In this document: positions 9,335-17,799 of the stretch, piece after piece
Layout: each line of letters starts with the position of its first letter
How positions within the stretch are numbered: position 1 is the stretch's first letter
Assembly (NCBI GenBank): GCA_903925975.1
Contig: CAIYHG010000144.1
Location: 1 to 43,504, forward strand
Length of the DNA stretch: 43,504 nucleotides
Origin: an uncultured Acidobacteriia bacterium
Lineage (GTDB): Bacteria > Acidobacteriota > Terriglobia > Bryobacterales > Bryobacteraceae
Direction: 5' to 3'
Program-made: the position numbers and the translations under genes
The notes under the pieces: generated by a model
Database searches by the model: none
What the model was told of the DNA's origin: nothing
Seen by the model: the letters and a program-made list of their open reading frames with translations, nothing else

Positions 9335-9373
9335 GGCCGTACCGGTCCGGCCCCAGCCGAGGGGGTCTGCCCC
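9335..9373. terminator. GC-rich hairpins between convergent genes
   Basis: The 62-base gap between the parvulin stop and the flxA stop holds GGCCG/CGGCC (9335-9352) and GGGG/CCCC (9362-9373). There is no clear T-run on either strand, so a bidirectional terminator is only a guess from position. Confidence 0.3.
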
Positions 9374-9384
9374 ACTGCAGGGGG

Positions 9385-10218
9385 CTAGTAATCCATCGGC
9401 ATTTGGCGCAGTTGCTCGAACGTGAAGACAGGGCCCTCTTTGCAGACGTACACAGGGCCGGCGTTGCAGCGGCCGCACTTGCCTACGCCGCATTTCATCC
9501 GGTTTTCGAGACTCGTATACACGTTGCTCAGAGTGGCGCCGGTTCTTTCGAGCACCGGAAGCGTGGCCTTGATCATGATCGGCGGGCCGATCACCAGGGC
9601 CGCGGCGTTGGCCGCATTCACGTTGGCGCGCTCGAAGACGGAGGGTACGAAGCCGATTTCGCCCTTCCAGTCGGGAGTCTGCCCGCCCGGGTCCACGCAC
9701 TGCACCACGCGGACGCGCGGGTGCTTCGCCCATTCGTCCAATTCGTCACGGAAGACGAGGTCGCCCACGGTGCGAGCGCCATAGACGATGGTGATATCGC
9801 CGAAATCGTCGCGATTTTCGAGGGCGTACCAGATGGCGCAACGGATGGGGGGCATGGCGATGCCGCCGCCGAGGAAGATGAGGTCTTTGCCGCGCCATTC
9901 GGCCCATGGATAACCGCCGCCGTAGGGGCCGCGGAATCCCATGGTTTCGCCCACTTCGAGCTTCCAGAGCGCTTCGGTAACGCGCCCTACCTTGCGGAAG
10001 CAAAATTCGATGCGGTCGCGCCAGTTCGAACTGGAGCAGATGTTGAACGTGGATTCTCCCGAGCCGAACGCCGAATAGATTCCGAACTGGCCCACGTCGA
10101 AGCGGAAATTAGCGGCGCGCACGGGGTCGCGGAAGCGCAACTGCATCGACTTCACGTCCGATGTGTGTTGCTGGATGCCGATGATTTCCATCAAGTCAGG
10201 TCTGTACAGATTATCCAT
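9385..10218 (-). CDS. flxA: FlxA-like FAD/NAD(P)-binding oxidoreductase subunit with [2Fe-2S] site
   Basis: Ferredoxin-reductase-type subunit related to AsrB and hydrogenase gamma subunits. In the Flx-Hdr complex it is thought to exchange electrons with NAD(H). Seen in 277 residues: a beta-barrel FAD domain (about 10-100, with GPYGGGYP), an NAD domain opening with LIFLGGGIAMPPIR, and a C-terminal cysteine set CGVGKCGRCNAGPVYVC that binds an iron-sulfur cluster. It is the last gene of the hdrC-B-A-flxDC-B-A operon. Its start overlaps the flxB stop by 8 bases and has an excellent ribosome site (CGGAGG, 5 bases upstream). Family membership is firm; the flx name rests on the neighbours. Confidence 0.85.
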   Translation of the reverse strand: MDNLYRPDLMEIIGIQQHTSDVKSMQLRFRDPVRAANFRFDVGQFGIYSAFGSGESTFNICSSSNWRDRIEFCFRKVGRVTEALWKLEVGETMGFRGPYGGGYPWAEWRGKDLIFLGGGIAMPPIRCAIWYALENRDDFGDITIVYGARTVGDLVFRDELDEWAKHPRVRVVQCVDPGGQTPDWKGEIGFVPSVFERANVNAANAAALVIGPPIMIKATLPVLERTGATLSNVYTSLENRMKCGVGKCGRCNAGPVYVCKEGPVFTFEQLRQMPMDY

Positions 10219-11206
10219 GGGAAACCTCCGTGACTACCGGCAGCACGCCCAATCCCTCGGGGCAGTTGCGCGCGCAGTTGCCGCACCCGGTACACAGGAT
10301 TTCGCCGAACTTCTCGGGGTACATGTAGAACTTGTGGTAGATCCGCTGCCGCTGCCGCGCGGCCTGGTTGTTGCGCGGATTATGTCCGCTGGCGTGCAGG
10401 GTGAACATGCCGTACTGGCAGGCGTCCCAGTTGCGGGCGCGAACGCCTTCCCTGCCGTTGCCCTCGTCCACGATATCGAAGCAGTGGCACACCGGGCAGG
10501 TATAGGCGCAAGCGCCGCAGCCGACACAGGCCAGCGCGTGTTCGGCCCAGAACGGATCCTCGAAATGATCTTTGGCGAACGCGCCCACCTGGGCCGGATC
10601 GAACTTCGAAGCCGGGCCCGCGTATGCAGCTTGCCCGTCAGAGCCTGCCGCCAGCTTGGCTTCCGCGAAGAGGCCGCGCGCCTTATCGGAAAGCAGGCGA
10701 ACGTCAAACCCGCCATCGGCGCGAGGCAGCAGCATGGCGTCCGATCCGCGCTCGGCGGACGGGCTCAAGCCTACGCTCGTGCAGAAGCACTCGTCGTCGC
10801 TTTCCGTGCAGGCGACGGAAATCACGGTAACTCCCGCGCGCCTTTGGTTATAGATTTCGTCCTGGAAATCCCAGTTGAAGAGCTTGTCGAGAATCGGCAG
10901 CGAAGCGGCATCGCAGGGATGCGCGCCGATCACGATCTGCTCCTCAAACACGGCGGCGTCGAACAACTCGACGCTGTTCTTCCCGATGCGGTAGCCGTAC
11001 AGGGCTTCGTGCCGCGGGAAGACCACTTCCTTGATCGAGTTCGAAGGGCGGACCCACCGATCCAGCAGCAGGGCGTCCGCCGACCGCAGCGGGGCGAAGA
11101 GCGCCATTCCCGGCTTCACCTGAACCGGGCCGACCACTTTCTTGCCGGCGGCCAGCCAGCCGGCAACCAACGTGCGGAGGTTATCCCGCGAGATCTGCTC
11201 GCTCAT
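10211..11206 (-). CDS. flxB: FlxB-like 4Fe-4S oxidoreductase subunit
   Basis: Iron-sulfur electron-transfer subunit related to AsrA and hydrogenase beta subunits. Of its 331 residues, the N-terminal 220 form the AsrA/HydB-type domain (GAHPCDAASLPILD, then CTESDDECFC). The C-terminus carries two 4Fe-4S binding sets, CVGCGACAYTCPVCHC and CTGCGNCARNCPEG. It probably relays electrons between FlxA and the FlxDC/HdrA part of the complex. The start ATG overlaps the stop of the fused flxDC gene (ATGA), and its own stop overlaps the flxA start, so stoichiometric expression is likely. Family assignment is clear; the exact route of electrons is inference. Confidence 0.85.
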   Translation of the reverse strand: MSEQISRDNLRTLVAGWLAAGKKVVGPVQVKPGMALFAPLRSADALLLDRWVRPSNSIKEVVFPRHEALYGYRIGKNSVELFDAAVFEEQIVIGAHPCDAASLPILDKLFNWDFQDEIYNQRRAGVTVISVACTESDDECFCTSVGLSPSAERGSDAMLLPRADGGFDVRLLSDKARGLFAEAKLAAGSDGQAAYAGPASKFDPAQVGAFAKDHFEDPFWAEHALACVGCGACAYTCPVCHCFDIVDEGNGREGVRARNWDACQYGMFTLHASGHNPRNNQAARQRQRIYHKFYMYPEKFGEILCTGCGNCARNCPEGLGVLPVVTEVSHG

Positions 11207-12498
11207 CGGATGAACTCCTCCTTGTCTTGAAGCGAAAACGTTCCGATCAGCGGATCGAGCGCCGGGTCCATGCCCGCGCGGTAGGCGAATTGCTGCTCCG
11301 CCGTGCGCGCCAGCGTGAGGTTCAACAGACGCAGGTCGATGCCCGCCGGGCAGGCGCGGGTGCACTCGTCGCAGCCTACGCAGCGGCCCGCCAGATGCAT
11401 CGCGCGGGCGATGTGCCACGCGAAATTCCCCTGGCGATGCGGGGATGTATCGATAGCCTGCGGGCGGTTCTTATCCGCGATGCACCGCTCGCAGTAACAC
11501 ATGGGGCAAACCTGGCGGCAGGCGTAACACTTCAGGCAGCGGTCAAACTCCGCCGTGAAGAACGCCATCCGGTCGGCGGGCTCCATTGCAAGAATCTGGT
11601 CCACCGCCACGTACCGGTCAGGCATATCCGCCGGCGGTTGGGCCGAACTGATCTTTTCGTCGGCGAAACGCGTTTCGCGCGTATCGCAAGCGGCGCACTT
11701 GGGCTGGCCCATCCCGTTGCACGCCATTCCGATTACATGGAGATCGGGCCGGGCGATCTGGGATTCCCTCTCCAGGATGATCAGCGCCCGCTCGTCGCAA
11801 CCCTTCATCACGATGGCGGCTTTGCCGAGCGCGCGGATCTCTTTCCGCTTCAGATAAGTGGCCAGGTTCTGGTGGCAGTTGGCGTTCCACACCAGGCGAT
11901 CCACATCGTCGGGCCTGGTGATGAAGACGGGCCCGCGCGCGCCGTAACCGATTACGACGTTCGCTTGCCCGCTTTCGAGAACGCGCTTTGCGGCGGTGCG
12001 GAGTTCCAACTCGGCTGCCGGGTCGCACGCGCCCGCTGCGGCCTGCGGCATCGGACTGAGAGGTTCCACTCGCGGCTCGGCCCCGTAGGGGTTGTACGGC
12101 CCCAGCGCTATGGTCTTCTCGGTGATCTCGGTGATCACCTGCTGGAACTTCTTGCCTTCCGCGGCGCTGATCCACGAGAAGTGGAGGCGGCGCATATCGA
12201 AGCCGATCGTCTCCATCAATTCGCGGAACAGAATCCAGCGGCGCCGCGCGTGATAGTTGCCCGCGTTGTAGTGGCAATCGCCGGGGTGGCAGCCGGAAAC
12301 CAGAACCGCGTCCGCGCCGATCTCAAACGCCTTCACTACCAGGTTGGCGTCGATGCGGCCCGTACAGGGCAGCCGGATAATACGCACGTTCGAGGGGTAC
12401 TCCAACCGCGAAGTGCCCGCCAGGTCCGCTCCCAGGTACGTACACCAGTTGCAGACGTAAGCGACGATCTTGGGTTCGAACCCGTTCGTCTCGCTCAT
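11203..12498 (-). CDS. flxD: FlxD-FlxC fusion: MvhD-type domain joined to FrhB-like/4Fe-4S domain
   Basis: One 431-residue protein that appears to combine two neighbouring subunits of Flx-Hdr systems. Residues 1-140 are an MvhD/FlpD domain with its five cysteines (CNWC at 16-19, PCTGR with C45, GCHPGDC at 69-75), the [2Fe-2S] adaptor that docks on HdrA. After a proline/alanine linker (about 145-160) comes a segment like the F420-hydrogenase beta N-terminus (about 160-280). It is followed by ferredoxin clusters CLKCYACRQVCPMCYCERC and CVGCDECTRACPAG. The domain order (D then C) equals the gene order expected when flxD precedes flxC, so simple gene fusion explains it. The start ATG overlaps the hdrA stop. 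An upstream extension of the frame only shadows hdrA. Confidence 0.82.
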   Translation of the reverse strand: MSETNGFEPKIVAYVCNWCTYLGADLAGTSRLEYPSNVRIIRLPCTGRIDANLVVKAFEIGADAVLVSGCHPGDCHYNAGNYHARRRWILFRELMETIGFDMRRLHFSWISAAEGKKFQQVITEITEKTIALGPYNPYGAEPRVEPLSPMPQAAAGACDPAAELELRTAAKRVLESGQANVVIGYGARGPVFITRPDDVDRLVWNANCHQNLATYLKRKEIRALGKAAIVMKGCDERALIILERESQIARPDLHVIGMACNGMGQPKCAACDTRETRFADEKISSAQPPADMPDRYVAVDQILAMEPADRMAFFTAEFDRCLKCYACRQVCPMCYCERCIADKNRPQAIDTSPHRQGNFAWHIARAMHLAGRCVGCDECTRACPAGIDLRLLNLTLARTAEQQFAYRAGMDPALDPLIGTFSLQDKEEFIR

Positions 12499-14495
12499 GC
12501 CAGCGCCTCCACCATCGAATAGATTTCTTCTTCCGTGAACCCTTCGATATCCGCGCTCTTGGAGGGGCAGACCGAAACGCAGGTGCCGCAACCCATGCAC
12601 AGTCCCTGGTTCACGCGCGCAGCGTACTTGATTAGAGTGCCGTTGCGCGCACGCAACTCGACCTTCTCGATCGCGTGATACGGGCAGGTTCGCACGCACG
12701 CGTAGCACGCGGCGCAGGTCTGCTCGTTGATAACCGCGATCTCGGGTTCTCGCGTCAGTTCGTTGGCCGCGAAGGTGACCATCACCTTGCTCGCCGCCGC
12801 GGAAGCCTGGGCCACAGCTTCGGGAATATCCTTCGGAGCCTGGCACGCGCCGCAAACAAATACGCCTGCAGTATTGGTTTCCACCGGCCGCAATTTGGGA
12901 TGCGACTCCATCAGGAAACCGTTCTCGTCGTAGCCTACGTTGAGCTTCTGCGCCAGTTCCTCGATGCCGTCGGCCGGCCGCATGGCCGCGGCCAGCACTA
13001 CCATGTCGGCTTCAATCGTCACCGGAACTCCGGCCAGCGTATCCGCCCCGCGGACAATCAGCTTGCCGTTTTCTTCCGTGATCTTCGAAACGCGGCCCCG
13101 GTAGTACTTCGCTCCATCCTTCTCTATGGCGCGGCGAACGAACTCGTCGTAGTTCTTGCCGCCCGAGCGGATGTCCATGTAGAAAACGCTAGCCTCGCCG
13201 TGGTGCACCTTATGCTTGTAAAGCATGGTGTGCTTGGCGGTGTACATGCAGCAGATCTTGGAGCAGTAGTTCAGACCCTTCGCGTTGTCGCGTGAGCCCA
13301 CGCAGGCGATGAAAACCACTTTCTCGGGGGTCTTGCCATCGGAGGGGCGCTTGATTTCTCCGTTGGTGGGGCCGGAGGCTGAAACGATCCGCTCAAACTG
13401 GAGCGAATCGATCACGTCCTTGTACTTCCCGTAGCCGTACTCGCCGTAACCGGTGATCTTCTCCGACTCCTGCTTCTTGCCGATGCTGTAGAGCTTGTAG
13501 CCGGTAGCAACGACGATGGCGCCCACCTTCTCTTTGACGAGTTGGTCTTCGTCCTTGAAGTTGATCGCCCCGGGCGCGCACTTCTTCTCGCACAGGCCGC
13601 AGCCGTTGCGGATGATCTTGGCGCACTGGGTTTTGTCGATGACGGGCCGCGCGGGCACGGCCTGCGGGAACGGCATGTAGATCGCCGGCCGCATGCCCAT
13701 GCCGTAATCGAACTCGCTGAGGTTCTTCTTCAGGGGGCAGACTTTCGAGCACTCGCCGCATCCGGTGCACTTATCGATATCGACGTAGCGCGCCTTCTTG
13801 CGGACGGTGACTTCGAAATTGCCGATGAAGCCTTCGACGCTTTCCACCTCGGAATAGGTGTAGAGTTTGATGCGCGGGTGCTGGCCGGCTTCCACCATGC
13901 GAGGGGTGAGAATGCACTGCGAACAATCGAGCGTGGGGAACGTCTCGGACAACCCTGCCATCTTGCCGCCGATAGAAGGCTCGCGTTCCACAAGCACCAC
14001 TTCGTAACCGGCCTCGGCCACATCTAGAGCTGCCTGAATGCCGGCCACTCCGCCGCCGATCACCATCGCGCGCCGGGTTACCGGCACCTTGATCGGGTTC
14101 AGCGCGTGGTCGTACCCGACCTTGGCCACCGCCAGCCGGATGATGTCCGAAGCCTTCCTGGTGGCTTCTTCCTTGTCGGCGTGGACCCAACTGCAATGTT
14201 CCCGGATGTTCGCCATTTCCAGGCGATACGGGTTCAATCCGGCCGCTGCCGCCGCGCGCCGGAAGGTCTTCATGTGCATGTGCGGCGAACACGAAGCCAC
14301 CACCACGCCGTCCAGCTTTTCAGAGGCGATCTTCTCGCGGATCATCGCCTGGCCGGGGTCGGCGCACATGTACTTGTAGTTCATGGCGCAGCGAACGCCG
14401 GGGATCTCGGCGACGGATTCCACAACCTTAGCTATGTCGACGGTGCGGGCAATGTTCTCACCGCACCAGCAAACGAACACTCCGATTCGAGACAT
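12495..14495 (-). CDS. hdrA: HdrA, FAD- and FeS-containing heterodisulfide reductase subunit
   Basis: Flavin subunit at the centre of Hdr complexes, the proposed site of flavin-based electron bifurcation. In 666 residues: an N-terminal domain with VCWCGENI, an FAD Rossmann motif (VIGGGVAGIQAA, about 144-155) followed by ERE and the HdrA segment FPTLDCSQCILTPRM. An internal ferredoxin set follows (CTGCGECSKVCP and CGLCEKKCAPGAI). Two C-terminal 4Fe-4S clusters read CAACYACVRTCP and CMGCGTCVSVCP. The length fits the single-copy, non-selenocysteine HdrA of Flx-Hdr systems. It lies three bases downstream of hdrB, and its stop overlaps the start of the flxDC fusion. Confidence 0.93.
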   Translation of the reverse strand: MSRIGVFVCWCGENIARTVDIAKVVESVAEIPGVRCAMNYKYMCADPGQAMIREKIASEKLDGVVVASCSPHMHMKTFRRAAAAAGLNPYRLEMANIREHCSWVHADKEEATRKASDIIRLAVAKVGYDHALNPIKVPVTRRAMVIGGGVAGIQAALDVAEAGYEVVLVEREPSIGGKMAGLSETFPTLDCSQCILTPRMVEAGQHPRIKLYTYSEVESVEGFIGNFEVTVRKKARYVDIDKCTGCGECSKVCPLKKNLSEFDYGMGMRPAIYMPFPQAVPARPVIDKTQCAKIIRNGCGLCEKKCAPGAINFKDEDQLVKEKVGAIVVATGYKLYSIGKKQESEKITGYGEYGYGKYKDVIDSLQFERIVSASGPTNGEIKRPSDGKTPEKVVFIACVGSRDNAKGLNYCSKICCMYTAKHTMLYKHKVHHGEASVFYMDIRSGGKNYDEFVRRAIEKDGAKYYRGRVSKITEENGKLIVRGADTLAGVPVTIEADMVVLAAAMRPADGIEELAQKLNVGYDENGFLMESHPKLRPVETNTAGVFVCGACQAPKDIPEAVAQASAAASKVMVTFAANELTREPEIAVINEQTCAACYACVRTCPYHAIEKVELRARNGTLIKYAARVNQGLCMGCGTCVSVCPSKSADIEGFTEEEIYSMVEALA

Positions 14496-14498
14496 GCC

Positions 14499-15356
14499 TT
14501 ATGCCCCCTTGCCCGGCTGCGCCACCACGAAGTGGCGGTCCGTACCCAGCTCGCTCGCGCTCAGTCCCAATGCCATTCCCACCAGGTCGGTCAGATAGTA
14601 GACCGGCAGGTTGTAGGTAACCCCGTAACGGGCCTGGATATCGGCCTGCTTCATATCGAGGTTCACGTGGCACATGGGGCACGCCGTCACCAGGCAATTG
14701 GCGCCATGGGCGGCCGCGTTGGCCAGAATCTTGTTCGAGAGCTCCAGCACCGTCTCCGGGCTGGCCATGGTCATCCCCGCGCCGCAGCATTCGGTTTTGT
14801 AGTTCCACGCGACGGCCTTGGCCCCCAGCGCGTTCACCACCTTTTCCATCGACTCCGGCTGTTCGGCGTCGTCGAAATCGGTCACCGATGGAGGACGCAC
14901 CAGCAGGCAGCCGTAGTAGCACGCCGGCTTCAGGTCCTTCAGCGGGTTCTTCACCGCCGCGCCGAGTTCCTTGAGGCCAATGCGCTCGAAAACCTGGATA
15001 ATGTTGAGCACTTTCGGCCCGCCATCCATTTCGGTTTCGATGATGCGGGCGATTTCAGCCTTAAGCCCCGCATCCTTGCCCATTTCGTGCTGCGCGCGGA
15101 GCAACTGCATGGAGCACATCGGGCAGGGGGCCACCATCTCCGCATGGCCCTGCTTTTGTGCCACCGCCAGATTGCGGGCGGGCAACGCCACGGCGAGCTT
15201 GTGGTTGAGCGAGTGGGCGGCGGTCGCGCCGCAGCAAATCCAATCGTCCACTTCCGCCAGCCCGACGCCCAAGGTCTTCATGCAGGCCCTGATCGACTGT
15301 TCGTAATCGTTGGAAGAGCCGTGAAGGGCGCATCCAGGGTAGTAGCCGAAGTTCAT
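14499..15356 (-). CDS. hdrB: HdrB, heterodisulfide reductase catalytic subunit
   Basis: CCG-domain protein of 285 residues. Both cysteine sets that hold the noncubane iron-sulfur clusters are complete: YYPGC, then ICCGA and CPMCSMQL in the first repeat, and YYGC, ECCGAG and CPMC in the second. In methanogens HdrB reduces CoM-S-S-CoB. In bacteria with Flx-Hdr the disulfide substrate is not established; a link to DsrC-like proteins or to ferredoxin/NADH balance has been proposed. Its start overlaps the hdrC stop (ATGA). Confidence 0.92.
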   Translation of the reverse strand: MNFGYYPGCALHGSSNDYEQSIRACMKTLGVGLAEVDDWICCGATAAHSLNHKLAVALPARNLAVAQKQGHAEMVAPCPMCSMQLLRAQHEMGKDAGLKAEIARIIETEMDGGPKVLNIIQVFERIGLKELGAAVKNPLKDLKPACYYGCLLVRPPSVTDFDDAEQPESMEKVVNALGAKAVAWNYKTECCGAGMTMASPETVLELSNKILANAAAHGANCLVTACPMCHVNLDMKQADIQARYGVTYNLPVYYLTDLVGMALGLSASELGTDRHFVVAQPGKGA

Positions 15357-15907
15357 TGAGCGCCTCCCATGGACCGTTCGAATATCCGCCCCACCACGGC
15401 GCGGTCGCGCGCCTTTTCGCCGAACAGGTGGAACTTGCGGCGTTTCTGCAACTCAGGGGCAAGCCCGGCATCGCGGAACAGGAAGGTCAGGCTGCGGCTG
15501 CCGAAGAAGACCTGGGCCTTGAACTGCGCGATCAACTCCACCTCGTTGAGGCGGCCGTTCCGCCGCACATTATCGAGGAACGCTCGCTGGAATACGACCA
15601 CGGCCTGCTGTTCCGGCGAGGCGTAGCCCTTTTCAAACGACGTTTGGCGAAGTTCGTCCATCACGCCGGCGCAGTCTACGGACTTGGGGCAGCGCGTCGA
15701 ACAGGTCTGGCAGGATACGCATTGCCAGATGGAGCGCGCCTTTAGAGCGGTTTCCGATTCCCCAAGCTGGAGCAACCGGATGATTTTGGTTGGCGGCGTA
15801 TCCATGTGCGCGGCCACGGGACAACCGGCGGTGCATTTTCCGCACTGGTAACAGTCCGAAATCTTGACTGTTACGCCGGGAACCGTATGAGAAGATGAGG
15901 GTTCCAT
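15353..15907 (-). CDS. hdrC: HdrC, ferredoxin-like subunit of heterodisulfide reductase
   Basis: Two-cluster 4Fe-4S protein of 184 residues that passes electrons between HdrA and HdrB. Cluster motifs CYQCGKCTAGCPVA (from residue 19) and CVSCQTCSTRCPKSVD (about 63-78) are followed by the helical HdrC tail. It is the first gene of the six-gene operon. A near-consensus promoter sits 34-62 bases before the ATG, giving a short leader of roughly 27 bases. The ribosome site is weak. Confidence 0.9.
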   Translation of the reverse strand: MEPSSSHTVPGVTVKISDCYQCGKCTAGCPVAAHMDTPPTKIIRLLQLGESETALKARSIWQCVSCQTCSTRCPKSVDCAGVMDELRQTSFEKGYASPEQQAVVVFQRAFLDNVRRNGRLNEVELIAQFKAQVFFGSRSLTFLFRDAGLAPELQKRRKFHLFGEKARDRAVVGRIFERSMGGAQ

Positions 15908-15940
15908 TTCGGATATTTGAGTCCTAATCTCTGATAGATC

Positions 15941-15969
15941 ATACTAGCATCCAGCTTGCCGCCCGTCAA
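15941..15969 (-). promoter_or_regulatory. Sigma-70-type promoter of the hdr-flx operon
   Basis: On the minus strand TTGACG (15969-15964), a 17-base spacer, then TAGTAT (15946-15941). Five of six bases match at -35 and four of six at -10, with ideal spacing. Predicted start is near 15934, about 27 bases before the hdrC ATG. It overlaps the candidate glnA promoter on the other strand. Confidence 0.7.
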
Positions 15970-15984
15970 AAAGTTGTTTATAGG
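15956..15984 (+). promoter_or_regulatory. Candidate glnA promoter
   Basis: TTGCCG (15956-15961), 17 bases, TATAGG (15979-15984); each box matches consensus at four of six positions. It would give a leader of about 60 bases. It shares its -35 region with the divergent hdr promoter. Confidence 0.4.
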
Positions 15985-16049
15985 CCCGATAGAAAAGATT
16001 GAGTTTCCACCGCCCCGTGCGAGGCATTACCATATCTGTTGGAGGCTGG

Positions 16050-17459
16050 ATGACCCCGCAGGAATTATTAGAGTACGCCAAAACTAACGGTGCGCAGCAG
16101 GTGGACTTGAGGTTTACCGATATCCCGAGTCTGCAGCACCATATTTCCTACCCGATCAGCGAGCTGTCGGTCGACAGCTTCGAGGAAGGGTTTGGGATGG
16201 ACGGATCGAGCATCCGCGGTTGGGCGGCGATCCATGAGAGCGACATGCTCCTGATCCCCGATCCGAACACTGCGTTCATGGATCCTTTCACCGAGATCCC
16301 CACCCTGGTGATGTACGGTGACGTGAAGGACCCGATCACCAAACAGCGGTATGAGCGCGACCCCCGCTGGATCGCCCAGAAGGCCGAACTCTACCTGAAC
16401 AATAGCGGCGTGGCCGATACGGCGTACTTCGGAGCGGAAGCCGAATTCTTCATCTTCGATAACATCAGTTTCGACCAGAACCAGCACTCCGGCTTCTACT
16501 TCATCGACGCCGAAGAGGGACGCTGGAACTCCAGCCGCCGGGAGAACAACCTCGGCTACCGCCCGCGCTATAAAGAAGGATACTTCCCGGTACCTCCCAC
16601 GGATCACTACCAGGACCTGCGCGGCGAGATGGTCCAGACCATGCAGAAGTGCGGTCTGCACATCGAATGCCACCACCACGAAGTGGCTACCGGCGGGCAG
16701 TGCGAGATCGATCAGCGGTTCGACAAGCTGGTGAAGTCGGCCGACAACATGATGTTGTTTAAGTATGTTGTCCGCAATGTGGCCAACCAGTACGGCAAGA
16801 CCGTCACGTTCATGCCCAAGCCGCTGTTCCAGGATAACGGCAGCGGTATGCACTGCCACCAGAGCCTCTGGAAGGGCGGCAAGCCGCTCTTTGCCGGCGA
16901 TTCCTATGCCGGTATGAGCCAGATGGCGCTGTGGTACATCGGCGGACTCCTGAAGCACGCGCGTTCTCTTTCGGCCATCATCGCCCCCACCACCAACAGC
17001 TACAAGCGGCTGGTGCCGGGCTACGAAGCCCCGGTTAACCTGGCTTATTCGCGCCGGAACCGTTCGGCTGCGTGCCGCATCCCGATGTACTCGGCCAACC
17101 CCAAGGCCAAGCGCGTTGAGTTCCGTCCCCCAGACCCCTCGGCCAACCCGTACCTGGCGTTCGCGGCCATGCTGATGGCGGGCCTCGACGGCGTGTTGAA
17201 CAAGATCAACCCCGGCGAACCCCTGGACAAGGACATCTACGATCTGTCTCCGGAAGAAATGAAGAGCGTGCCGTCGATGCCGGGCTCGCTCGAAGAAGCG
17301 CTGAGCTGCCTCGAAGACGACCACGCCTTCCTGCTGCGCGGCGACGTTTTCACGGAAGAACTGATCGAAACCTTCATCGACTACAAGCGCAAGAACGAAG
17401 CGGATGCCATGCGCCTTCGCCCGCATCCGTACGAGTTCGCGCTGTATTACGACATCTAA
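16050..17459 (+). CDS. glnA: Glutamine synthetase type I
   Basis: ATP-dependent condensation of glutamate and ammonia, the main ammonium assimilation step; a cytosolic dodecamer. 469 residues, the usual GSI length. Visible motifs: [52 protein letters not shown] and NRSAACRIP. Tyr397 in [10 protein letters not shown] is exactly the residue adenylylated in the beta subtype, so control by GlnE is likely. The start at 16050 has GGAGG five bases upstream; a longer frame from 15999 is unlikely. It is divergent from the hdr operon and ends in two hairpins. Confidence 0.97.
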   Translation: MTPQELLEYAKTNGAQQVDLRFTDIPSLQHHISYPISELSVDSFEEGFGMDGSSIRGWAAIHESDMLLIPDPNTAFMDPFTEIPTLVMYGDVKDPITKQRYERDPRWIAQKAELYLNNSGVADTAYFGAEAEFFIFDNISFDQNQHSGFYFIDAEEGRWNSSRRENNLGYRPRYKEGYFPVPPTDHYQDLRGEMVQTMQKCGLHIECHHHEVATGGQCEIDQRFDKLVKSADNMMLFKYVVRNVANQYGKTVTFMPKPLFQDNGSGMHCHQSLWKGGKPLFAGDSYAGMSQMALWYIGGLLKHARSLSAIIAPTTNSYKRLVPGYEAPVNLAYSRRNRSAACRIPMYSANPKAKRVEFRPPDPSANPYLAFAAMLMAGLDGVLNKINPGEPLDKDIYDLSPEEMKSVPSMPGSLEEALSCLEDDHAFLLRGDVFTEELIETFIDYKRKNEADAMRLRPHPYEFALYYDI

Positions 17460-17474
17460 GAAGTATGTGATTTT

Positions 17475-17501
17475 GGGGCAGGCCCTCCGGCTTGCCCCTT
17501 T
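17475..17501 (+). terminator. First hairpin after glnA
   Basis: GGGGCAGGCC, loop CTCC, GGCTTGCCCC: a 10-bp stem with one G-T wobble, followed by TTT. It belongs to a family of GGCAGGC/GCCTGCC-type hairpins seen in several gaps of this window, so it may be a repeat as well as a weak terminator. Confidence 0.6.
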
Positions 17502-17524
17502 GTACCAGCATTAGGGGAATCCGG

Positions 17525-17569
17525 CCCTGTAAAGGCAAACGCTCAGTTGCCCTTACAGGGTCTTTTTTT
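17525..17569 (+). terminator. Strong rho-independent terminator after glnA
   Basis: CCCTGTAA and TTACAGGG close an outer 8-bp stem, then an A/C mismatch and an inner GGCAA/TTGCC stem with an 8-base loop. TCTTTTTTT follows directly. There is no T-run on the other strand, so it serves glnA. Confidence 0.88.
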
Positions 17570-17727
17570 GTTGCGGCACACGCCGCTGGCGATCTCCGGT
17601 GGAACTCCTGGCGAAGCGCAAGCCCTTTCAGCGCCGCGACCAACCGGGAGCGGTAGCGTAAGGCTGCGTCTAGACCAAAGTCCGGGTTTTGAACACAGGC
17701 CCCACCTCATCTGGGGATGACTACCCC

Positions 17728-17753
17728 CACCCTCGGATGGTTCGCGCACCGCT
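17728..17753. repeat. 26-bp dispersed repeat, copy 1
   Basis: The segment beginning CACCCTCGGATGGTTCGCGC recurs at 41313-41338 with 24 of 26 bases identical. Both copies lie in gene-free gaps downstream of the 3' end of a minus-strand gene. The rest of the gap (17570-17799) shows no gene; the spurious minus-strand frame across it begins with the repeat. Confidence 0.6.
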
Positions 17754-17799
17754 CCCTAGCCGGTCGCGACGCGCAGCGGTTTGGGCGGATATTCGCGCC

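Noticed and set aside
14106..15359. Long plus-strand open frame opposite hdrB and hdrA (417 codons), and similar frames at 423-1418 and, on minus, 16068-17426.
   Set aside because: These lie fully antisense to genes with clear motifs. They are rich in Arg, His and Ala as expected for GC-rich shadow frames, and have no ribosome site or family features.
17543..17749. Minus-strand frame starting MREPSEGG, and a related one at 41119-41334 starting MREPSEGE.
   Set aside because: The shared first residues come from the 26-bp DNA repeat; the remainder of each frame is unrelated. Both cover hairpins and gene-free gaps, so they are repeat artefacts rather than proteins.
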